Assembly: GCA_002083525.1 (NCBI GenBank)
Contig: LWDM01000076.1
Location: 1-15,725, forward strand
Length of the DNA stretch: 15,725 bases
Direction: 5' to 3'
Source: Proteobacteria bacterium SG_bin9
GTDB lineage: Bacteria > Pseudomonadota > Alphaproteobacteria > Rhizobiales > Xanthobacteraceae
Shown: in pieces, positions 1-5,489 of the stretch
Layout: every line of letters begins with the position of its first letter
Position numbering within the stretch: position 1 is the first letter of the stretch
The notes under the pieces: model-generated
Database searches by the model: none
The model's input: the letters and a program-made list of their open reading frames with translations, nothing else
Told to the model about the DNA's origin: nothing
Made by a program: the position numbers and the translations under genes

Positions 1-377
1 TCTTGGGTGTTCTGATTGTTCTGCCAAGCGCCTATCTCCCAATCCGAATGCGGCCCACGGGAATCGACGGTGGTGTAGGCGAGGCGGTTCCACGGCGCAC
101 AGACGACGCCATTGCCGTGGAAGAAACTGCCGCCGCGCGGCGTATCCCGCGGATCGTCGATCTTGCCGGTCGCCGGGTTGAACCAGTGCCAGGCGGGAGG
201 CGTAGCGTTGTATCCCTCACATCCGACGCGCAGATGGTAAGTGACGCCGTCCTTGGCCGGCAGGCCCAAGACGAACGTCAGGTCGTCGACCTGCTCGAGG
301 TGCCAGCCCATGAGGCCTGCATTCTCCTTGAGCGCATCGAGTTCGACCTTCACCAACAGGGCCGCGGGGCTGGTCAC
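1..377 (-). CDS. E2/UBC-like protein, partial (cut by the left edge)
   Basis: About 125 residues are open from a GTG start to the window edge; the C-terminus is missing. Seen: a GGAG box (388-391, inside the upstream gene) lies 10 bases before the GTG, and only five bases separate the upstream TGA from this start, so the two genes are translationally coupled. Near residues 60-66 there is a PPAWHWF stretch, and residues 87-100 read HGNGVVCAPWNRLA, with Cys93 a few residues after an HGN triplet. Classical E2 ubiquitin-conjugating enzymes have HPN followed by the catalytic Cys, and prokaryotic E2 families show relaxed versions of this motif. Inferred role: thioester carrier in a bacterial ubiquitin-like conjugation pathway, with an E1-like (ThiF) gene and perhaps a JAB peptidase expected further left. 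The call rests on motif layout and on the ubiquitin-like neighbour, not on a search. An unrelated small alpha/beta protein remains possible. Confidence 0.6.
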   Translation of the reverse strand, partial: MTSPAALLVKVELDALKENAGLMGWHLEQVDDLTFVLGLPAKDGVTYHLRVGCEGYNATPPAWHWFNPATGKIDDPRDTPRGGSFFHGNGVVCAPWNRLAYTTVDSRGPHSDWEIGAWQNNQNTQ

Positions 378-382
378 GGCGG

Positions 383-676
383 TCAGACTCCGGAACCGGT
401 GGCGACGAGCGTCAGCTTGTACTTGCCTTTCTTGATGCCGAAGCTCACCAGGGGGCGGTTGACGGGCTCGAGCTGCACCTCGGCGAAGTAGAGCTCAAAC
501 GCGTCGCCCTCGGCGAGGTCGCGGTCCTTCACCACCTTTGCGATCACCTTCTCGACCTTGTCGTTCTTGTCGAACGAGCCGCGGAAGACGCCGTTCGGCG
601 TAGCGATCTCAAGCGTCACGTCGTCGTCATGACCTTTCCCACGATCTTCGCTGGGATTCTTTTCTTCCTGGGTCAT
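383..676 (-). CDS. Ubiquitin-like beta-grasp protein, 97 aa
   Basis: A short acidic, charged tail (residues 1-19, rich in E, D and K) precedes one compact domain. The domain shows a beta-hairpin (VTLEIATPNGVFRGSF), a helix (DKVEKVIAKVVKDRDL), and beta strands ending in KYKLTLVATGSGV. That strand-strand-helix-strand order and length match the ubiquitin beta-grasp fold. The C-terminus is TGSGV, not a plain diglycine, so maturation by trimming, or a non-standard tail, would be needed for conjugation. The ATG at 676 is chosen because GGAG (684-687) sits seven bases upstream; the reading frame stays open to 847, but that extension is basic, proline-rich and not protein-like. It is the first gene of a minus-strand operon with the E2-like gene and is divergent from a toxin-antitoxin pair. 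The fold call is by pattern only; it is stronger in combination with the E2-like neighbour. Confidence 0.65.
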   Translation of the reverse strand: MTQEEKNPSEDRGKGHDDDVTLEIATPNGVFRGSFDKNDKVEKVIAKVVKDRDLAEGDAFELYFAEVQLEPVNRPLVSFGIKKGKYKLTLVATGSGV

Positions 677-683
677 ATGCCTA

Positions 684-687
684 CTCC
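684..687 (-). promoter_or_regulatory. Ribosome binding site deciding the ubiquitin-like gene start
   Basis: GGAG on the minus strand, seven bases before the ATG at 676. It supports this start over the longer open frame reaching 847. Confidence 0.6.
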
Positions 688-780
688 GTTGCGGCGGGCC
701 GATTGCCAAGCCGATGCCCCGGAATCTGCGCGCGGGAGGGCGGAGCAAAACCCCTAGGCCCGGGCGATTTCGCGTGTTAG

Positions 781-794
781 TCCCATTTTTGGGA
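781..794. promoter_or_regulatory. Palindromic operator, copy 1 (TCCCA-N4-TGGGA)
   Basis: Perfect 5-base arms TCCCA and TGGGA with spacer TTTT, inside the 17-mer GTCCCATTTTTGGGAAC (780-796). It is matched by a second copy at 842-855, identical in 15 of 17 positions. HigA-type antitoxins normally repress their own promoter by binding such short palindromes, so this is the likely binding site of the HigA-like protein encoded at 1177-2325. It also lies about 105 bases upstream of the ubiquitin-like gene start, so it could act on both divergent operons. Confidence 0.6.
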
Positions 795-805
795 ACGTTG
801 ATTCG

Positions 806-834
806 TTTATGGTACGGCGCCAGCACCGGCGCAA
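806..834 (-). promoter_or_regulatory. Possible promoter of the ubiquitin-like/E2 operon
   Basis: On the minus strand TTGCGC (834-829) and CATAAA (811-806) are separated by 17 bases. Both boxes are imperfect matches to the sigma-70 consensus. The element falls between the two operator copies, with copy 1 just downstream of the predicted start point. Weak evidence; no clear promoter for the toxin-antitoxin direction was found. Confidence 0.25.
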
Positions 835-841
835 GTGTACG

Positions 842-855
842 TCCCACATTTGGGA
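842..855. promoter_or_regulatory. Palindromic operator, copy 2 (TCCCA-N4-TGGGA)
   Basis: Perfect arms TCCCA and TGGGA with spacer CATT, inside GTCCCACATTTGGGAAC (841-857). The centre is 61 bases from copy 1, close to six helical turns, and the site ends 28 bases before the toxin start codon, in the probable leader of the toxin-antitoxin mRNA. Two similarly oriented sites at this distance fit cooperative or looping repression by an antitoxin or a toxin-antitoxin complex. Confidence 0.6.
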
Positions 856-883
856 ACTGTTTTTTGCGGAGTCGGTGTTTGCC

Positions 884-1180
884 ATGAAATTGATGGGAAT
901 GTCGAAATTGGCCGGGCTCGCGCGCCTAGCCGGAGGCGATCTAGACGGGGCCGTCCCGGCGCTCGTCGCGGAGCTCGAAGCGGGCGCATGGCATTCGATG
1001 GCGGAAGTCGCCGACTATTTTCCCGCGTCCAGGATCGCCGGCTTCAAGGTCCGGATTGCGCTCGGCGACGACTACCGCGTCGATCTGCTGGTCGATTGCG
1101 AGGCGCAGATGATTTTGATCGAATACGCGGGTGCGAGAAGCGGAATGCGCGCCGGCAAGAAAGGGAGCAAAGCTGCATGA
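884..1180 (+). CDS. higB: HigB-like type II toxin (putative mRNA interferase), 98 aa
   Basis: The protein begins MKLMGMSKLAGLARLAGGD, followed by DGAVPALVAELEAGAWHSMAEVADYFP and the strands FKVRIALGDDYRVDLLVDCEAQMILIEYAG. This is the layout of HigB family RelE-fold toxins: an opening I/L-G-x-SKL motif, a helix with Trp, then a YRV-xx-L-I/V-D strand pair. Family members usually cleave mRNA at the ribosome. Oddity: typical HigB ends in a (G)THAEYD-like motif, but here the chain turns into ARSGMRAGKKGSKAA, so the usual catalytic end is missing; it may be inactive or divergent. ATG 884 is chosen because homology begins there; a GGAG at 868-871 is 12 bases upstream. The stop overlaps the antitoxin start as ATGA (1177-1180), so the pair is translationally coupled with the toxin first, as is usual for higBA. 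Confidence 0.72.
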   Translation: MKLMGMSKLAGLARLAGGDLDGAVPALVAELEAGAWHSMAEVADYFPASRIAGFKVRIALGDDYRVDLLVDCEAQMILIEYAGARSGMRAGKKGSKAA

Positions 1181-2325
1181 CAACCCGACCGATACGCACC
1201 GACGAGGACTATCAAGCGGCGCTGAAGCACGCCAAGGCGCTGTTCGGGCAGAACAGCCAGAAGGATCTCGACGAGCGCGAAGTGCTGCAGGCACTCATCG
1301 AAAGGTGGGAACGATCCGAGCATTCCCTCGAGGCTGCCACGCCGGCGCAAGCCATCAAGTTCCGCATGGCGCAGACCGGACTGTCCCAACGCGATCTGAT
1401 TCCGTATCTCGGCAGCAAATCACGCGTGTCGGAGATACTCAACGGCCAGCGGCAGCCCACGGTCGATCAGATCCGGGCTCTGCATCAGCATCTCGGCATC
1501 CCGGTCGCGTCCCTGATCGGCTCGTTCAAGCACGAGCCTGCGGCGGGTCCCTCTAGCACCTCCGTGGCGGCCGAGGGGGCGCTCCGCAAGCTCGGCGTGA
1601 TGAAGGCGAAGGAGGATCTCGCCGGATTTCTGTCGCGTTCCAAGGCTTCCGCTCCGGCAGTCGCCATGTTGCGCAAGACCCGGACCGAGCGCACCAATGC
1701 GAAGACGGACATGGCGGCACTCGAAGCATGGTGCGCGACCGCTCTAATGTGCGCAGAAAAGGTCGTCATCAAGAGGGCCAAGATAGGCAATCCGAAGAAG
1801 GCGGCGAGACGGCTTGCGCAATTGAGCACATCGCCCGACTGGCAGGATCAGATCGTAGTTGCGCTCCATCGAATGGGAATCGTGCTGGTAATATTAGAAC
1901 ACCTGCCGGGAACGTTTCTGGATGGAGCTGCGATGTGCCGCGGGGATGGCGTACCGGTGATCGCGCTGACCCTGCGCCACGACCGGCTGGACAATTTCTG
2001 GTTCACGCTGCTGCACGAATTCGCACACGTGGTGTGCCACCTGAACGCCGATCGACAGGTCATTCTAGACGATCTGGACGTGTCGAGTTCGGACGCCATA
2101 GAGGAAGAGGCCGATGCGTTCGCGCGCAACGCGCTCATTCCTTTGGCCATCTGGAAGCAGATCGACGAGGACAGCAGTACGGAGGCGGTGCTGGAGGCGG
2201 CGGACAAGGCCGGCGTGCATTCAGCGATTGCCGCCGGGCGCTGGCGGTTCGAGCATTCCGATTACCGTCGTTTCTCCAAATTGATCGGTCGCGGGGAGGT
2301 AAAGGCGGCCTTCGTCTCCCGTTAG
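1177..2325 (+). CDS. higA: HigA-type antitoxin fused to an ImmA/IrrE-type zinc metallopeptidase, 382 aa
   Basis: Residues 1-50 form the acidic helical lead-in common in HigA proteins. Residues 55-115 hold an XRE-type HTH (FRMAQTGLSQRDLIPYLG, then SKSRVSEILNGQRQPT). A linker with many Ala, Ser and Thr (about 118-135) leads to a C-terminal domain containing L-L-HEFAH (His280 to His284, an HEXXH zinc motif) and EEEADAFARNALIP (310-322), the usual third-ligand region of ImmA/IrrE (Peptidase M78/DUF955) proteins. HigA antitoxins bind and neutralise HigB and repress their own promoter; ImmA-type peptidases cleave DNA-binding repressors after stress or DNA damage. Together this suggests an antitoxin carrying its own switch, acting in the cytoplasm on the nucleoid. 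The ATG is fixed by the 4-base overlap with the toxin gene. The likely targets on DNA are the two palindromes at 781-855. Confidence 0.88.
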   Translation: MTTRPIRTDEDYQAALKHAKALFGQNSQKDLDEREVLQALIERWERSEHSLEAATPAQAIKFRMAQTGLSQRDLIPYLGSKSRVSEILNGQRQPTVDQIRALHQHLGIPVASLIGSFKHEPAAGPSSTSVAAEGALRKLGVMKAKEDLAGFLSRSKASAPAVAMLRKTRTERTNAKTDMAALEAWCATALMCAEKVVIKRAKIGNPKKAARRLAQLSTSPDWQDQIVVALHRMGIVLVILEHLPGTFLDGAAMCRGDGVPVIALTLRHDRLDNFWFTLLHEFAHVVCHLNADRQVILDDLDVSSSDAIEEEADAFARNALIPLAIWKQIDEDSSTEAVLEAADKAGVHSAIAAGRWRFEHSDYRRFSKLIGRGEVKAAFVSR

Positions 2326-2561
2326 GCCCCACCCCACCTTCCAGTCGCAGTATGGATGCTCCGAGAAACGTTTTCTGAGATCGCTGGTTGCGGTACTCGA
2401 CTTCGTCGGTAGTTCCGGCATCTGCAGTCTTAGGTCCGATTTTCGGTGGGCGAGAGGTTGTTCGAAGCCACGTCTCCCAGCATGTCTGCGTGTTGAGCGG
2501 TATCGGCAGCGCGGACAGTCTCTGCGCAGCCAGGCTTCGAGGATGTTCGGTCGGAGAGTGG

Positions 2562-3899
2562 TTAGCCGCGCCTCAAAAAGTCTCTAATGCTCAGCAATCG
2601 ACGCATGGCGTCGCCTTCCAATGTCTCGTTTCCGGCGGCTCTGTATATTTTTCTCGCCATCTCGAGGTCGTCTATCGCGACTGACAGTCTTTTTTCCATG
2701 ACGGATGGCGACAAGTCGCTTACCGATAACCATGCGGTCAGGGCGCGCTTGTAGTGGGCCCTGCCCAACTGAAAGCGCGAGAAGCGCTTCTCGGACGTTG
2801 CCGTCCTTATCAAATCGCTCAGGATCTCCTCGGCTTTGCCGAACGCCCCCCCACGGATGTAAGCGTCTGCGAGACCCAGAATATTGTGCATTCGCATGTG
2901 AATGGGACTTCCGGCATCCAAGTCCCTCTGATCGATCGTTTCGAGTTCGGCTATGAGCCGAAGACGGTCGATATCATCGACGAACGCTTTGGTTCTCTGC
3001 AGATTGTAATCTGCCGACGAAACCAAGTTGATGATCCCGAAATCCTGTATCGCGTTGTCCGAACTATCGAAGGCGGCAGCATATGCGAGGGCATTTTCGT
3101 ATCCGCGGACAAGCTCGCGCAGACTAGTCCGGCTCCTCGAATCCACCGGCTGCCAGATACGGTCGAATTGACCGTAGAAGATGAGCGGGAAACTGGTCCG
3201 CATGTATCGGACGAACGGATCCTTGCGAAGCGATCCGAACTGCGTGTCCATCTGCTTCGTGAGCTGCTTGTGCACGGGCTCGTTGTCTTCCTGGTCGGCA
3301 TTGAGCGCCGAATAGTACATGATGACCGCGAGCTGACGATCCCGTTCCGCCGTTCCGGAGGCCGGAATGGTTCCGTTACGCACGAGGAGCGCCATCACCT
3401 CGCCGGCATGGACGCCCAACAGCAGGTCGCCTTCCCTAGTCCGATAGTCCAGGAGTTCTTTGGCGACCCGCCCAAACACATTGCGATCCCTGAGATCGGA
3501 GAACGCGATGCCCATCTCGAACAGGTAGCTTTCGATGAATTCATGTTCGTAGTCCGACAGCCGACGGCGCGGATTATCGGCCCTTTTCGTCCGCGATGCG
3601 CCACGTACACCGAATTGGTATTCGCGATACTTGTTGTCGAGCAGCAACCGTTCCGAGGACGTCGGATAAAGGCTTTCGACGAATTCGACATAGGTGTCGG
3701 ACTTCATGAACGACCGTCCGTTCACCCACCGACGCCACTGAGCCGGATCCAGATCGGTGAATTTCTTGAGGAAGTCGTCCGCATCGGTGACGTACTTGCC
3801 TTCCGTCACTTGCGCCAACCGAAGCTTGAACATCTGCCACATGATGTGAAACAGGTGGGGTGCCGGCAGCCGGTCGATCGGTAGGCGCGGCCTATGCAT
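2562..3899 (-). CDS. Hypothetical all-helical protein, possible HTH plus TPR-like repeats, 445 aa
   Basis: I do not recognise a named family. The protein is soluble, with no signal peptide or membrane segment, and is almost entirely helical. Residues 15-75 (MWQMFKLRLAQV, then DFLKKFTDLDPAQWRRWVNGRSF) look like a variant HTH with a W-x-x-W-x-x-G turn. The C-terminal third (from HNILGLADAYIRGGAFGKAEEILSDLI, through YKRALTAWLSV, to AIDDLEMARKIYRAAGN) has the helix-pair spacing of TPR repeats. HTH followed by TPR is the layout of regulators such as Rgg/PlcR, but this is only an analogy. The start at 3899 is preferred to the longer one at 3974, because the extension would run over the ribosome binding site and start of the divergent gene; no strong Shine-Dalgarno is visible. 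Its codons look less GC-biased than those of the efflux genes on the right. It is convergent with the antitoxin gene and divergent from the FAD enzyme gene, whose promoter region it shares. Confidence 0.75.
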   Translation of the reverse strand: MHRPRLPIDRLPAPHLFHIMWQMFKLRLAQVTEGKYVTDADDFLKKFTDLDPAQWRRWVNGRSFMKSDTYVEFVESLYPTSSERLLLDNKYREYQFGVRGASRTKRADNPRRRLSDYEHEFIESYLFEMGIAFSDLRDRNVFGRVAKELLDYRTREGDLLLGVHAGEVMALLVRNGTIPASGTAERDRQLAVIMYYSALNADQEDNEPVHKQLTKQMDTQFGSLRKDPFVRYMRTSFPLIFYGQFDRIWQPVDSRSRTSLRELVRGYENALAYAAAFDSSDNAIQDFGIINLVSSADYNLQRTKAFVDDIDRLRLIAELETIDQRDLDAGSPIHMRMHNILGLADAYIRGGAFGKAEEILSDLIRTATSEKRFSRFQLGRAHYKRALTAWLSVSDLSPSVMEKRLSVAIDDLEMARKIYRAAGNETLEGDAMRRLLSIRDFLRRG

Positions 3900-3951
3900 G
3901 GCGATAACTCGTCCTCCCCAAATTCTCTGCTCGGCGTCAATCTGAACTTCC

Positions 3952-3967
3952 CTGCATGGAGGTGCAG
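3952..3967 (+). promoter_or_regulatory. Ribosome binding site of the FAD enzyme gene, in a small hairpin
   Basis: GGAGG (3958-3962) lies six bases before the ATG at 3969 and fixes that start over an upstream in-frame ATG at 3894. The box sits in a six-base loop (TGGAGG) between perfect CTGCA and TGCAG arms, so the ribosome binding site could be displayed in, or masked by, a short stem-loop. Confidence 0.5.
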
Positions 3968-3968
3968 A

Positions 3969-5285
3969 ATGCATCGCAGCGCGACCATACCGTTTTCACG
4001 TGTGCCGGCCAAGGTTGCCATCATAGGTGGCGGGGTTTCCGCATTGACGGCGGCGCTTGCCGTCGCCGCGGAGGGCCGCTCCATCGTGCTTTTCGAAAAG
4101 CGCGGCGGCCGGCCGCACAAGCCGTCTGCCCAAGACTTCTTCTGCCACGCCGTGCTCGCCGGCGGCACCGATGCCTTCGAAAGGCTCTGTCCCGGCATCC
4201 TCGCCGATATCGTCGACGGAGGTGGCCAGCTGTGCGATTCTTTGCACGACGTGCGTTACGTCGAGGACCGCGCCTGCACCCCCCGACAGCGTTCCGGCTA
4301 CGCCATGCTCCTGGCGCCGCGCCCTCTGATCGAAGACAAGCTGAGGGAGCGCGTCGTGAAGCTGGCCGGTGTGTCGTTCGAGCGGGCGAAGATCGCAGAT
4401 ATCCTGCCGCGGGCGGACGGGCGCCTGTCGGTCGTCGGCGGATCAGGAGGCACGTTCGATGCGGTCATCGATGCGTCCGGCAGCGAGCACCAATGGCCCG
4501 GCCTCCAAGGTGTCGAGCTGGGATCCGATCGCTTGGAGCAGCCGGTCGGCATCGAGATGGTTTCGGCGCACTTTTCCCTGCCGGTATGCCCGGAGCGACG
4601 CTCCGGTCTGCTCGTGTTCAATGCGCCGCCGCCGCAAGGAAAGCTCGGCGGCCAACTCATGATCTGCGGCCCGGAACGAGGTCAACTTTCACTCGGGTGG
4701 CGCGGAACGCGGCGCAACGTCAGAGAGCTTCCTCTTTGGGACACGTTTGCCGCATTCGCCCCGGATGTCGCGGTAGAAATGGCCTTGGGGTGGCGTCAAT
4801 CATCCGAGGTCCAGACCTATCGCTTCCGTGAAGCCTACTATCACCGCGCGGCCGGTCCCGAACGGTTGGGCGTACCCTATTTCCCCGTCGGGGATGCCCA
4901 GTTGAAGACCAATCCCGCGTTCGGACTAGGCACGAGTCTGGCGGCGATTTCCTGCCTGAAGCTGCGAAACGTTTTTTCAGCCCGCCCGGCTTACGATCCA
5001 GTCGAAGCTGCTCGCCGCTACGCCTTCGCCTGCCGCGGACATCTGGACACCGCCTGGTCTTTGACGACCACGACCGATGGCCTCTACGACAGGCCCGAGC
5101 AGGTGAGGGGCTTGGGGCGGGCCATGCTGAACTTCATGCTCGGTCGCTTGCGGGCCCGCTTCATCGGGTCGCCCGCGCTGGCGCGACGCGTCATCTTGTC
5201 CGCCCAACTCGTGGTCCACGACCGACCGTGGTTCGACCCACGTTTCGCCGTTCCGGCTGGATGCGCGTCGATGCCGACGAAGTAA
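3969..5285 (+). CDS. FAD-dependent oxidoreductase/monooxygenase-like protein, 438 aa
   Basis: Residues 15-43 form an FAD-binding Rossmann fold: VAIIGGGVSALTAALAVAAE, then SIVLFEK with an acidic residue (Glu43) at the end of the second strand. Further marks are a DAVIDASG strand (164-171) and GDAQLKTNPAFGLGTSLAA (308-326), which matches the GD...P..G.G.S.A motif contacting the FAD ribityl chain in group A flavin monooxygenases and related halogenases. The halogenase WxWxIP motif was not found, so halogenation is unlikely. No signal peptide; probably cytoplasmic. The C-terminal region (after about 340) is helical and not recognised. Substrate unknown. The start is set by GGAGG six bases upstream. 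It is divergent from the hypothetical helical protein gene, and the two may work together or be co-regulated. Confidence 0.8.
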   Translation: MHRSATIPFSRVPAKVAIIGGGVSALTAALAVAAEGRSIVLFEKRGGRPHKPSAQDFFCHAVLAGGTDAFERLCPGILADIVDGGGQLCDSLHDVRYVEDRACTPRQRSGYAMLLAPRPLIEDKLRERVVKLAGVSFERAKIADILPRADGRLSVVGGSGGTFDAVIDASGSEHQWPGLQGVELGSDRLEQPVGIEMVSAHFSLPVCPERRSGLLVFNAPPPQGKLGGQLMICGPERGQLSLGWRGTRRNVRELPLWDTFAAFAPDVAVEMALGWRQSSEVQTYRFREAYYHRAAGPERLGVPYFPVGDAQLKTNPAFGLGTSLAAISCLKLRNVFSARPAYDPVEAARRYAFACRGHLDTAWSLTTTTDGLYDRPEQVRGLGRAMLNFMLGRLRARFIGSPALARRVILSAQLVVHDRPWFDPRFAVPAGCASMPTK

Positions 5286-5386
5286 CGCAATTCGGAAACC
5301 GTTTACCATCCGCCGGAATCCGCTTGAGCTGAGCCGCCGGCTCCGGTACATACTGCCGGTACACGCAACCCGCCGCGGTTGTCTGG

Positions 5387-5410
5387 AAACGCTGATTTTA
5401 CAGCGGTTTT
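5387..5410. terminator. Possible bidirectional terminator between convergent genes
   Basis: Stem CGCTG/CAGCG around an ATTTTA loop, extendable by AAA/TTT with one bulged G, followed by GTTTT on the plus strand and by GTTTC on the minus strand. It lies between the ends of the FAD enzyme gene (5285) and the diguanylate cyclase gene (5490). The stem is short, so the support is moderate. Confidence 0.4.
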
Positions 5411-5489
5411 CGAGCCCCTCGGGGTCTGGCTGAGAATCCCTCCCTCTCCGCCAGTTTCTTCATTCCACGCAATTATTCGGGATGCGCGC

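Noticed and set aside
677..847. N-terminal extension of the ubiquitin-like protein in the same open frame.
   Set aside because: Basic, Pro/Arg-rich and crossing operator copy 1 and the putative promoter; the ATG at 676 has a good ribosome binding site.
2326..2561. Possible small genes between the antitoxin and helical protein genes.
   Set aside because: Frames here are short, overlap the neighbouring coding regions and have no ribosome binding site or domain; no convincing terminator hairpin was found either.
2754..3884. A 376-codon plus-strand open frame opposite the helical hypothetical gene.
   Set aside because: The minus-strand product has well-formed amphipathic helices and natural composition, while this one does not. 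I therefore keep the minus gene, though neither has a recognised family.
5430..5465. A CTGAGA box after a CTCGGGGT stretch, resembling the first half of a TPP riboswitch.
   Set aside because: The second conserved half (GAACCTGAT and the following stem) is missing, and no plus-strand gene follows.
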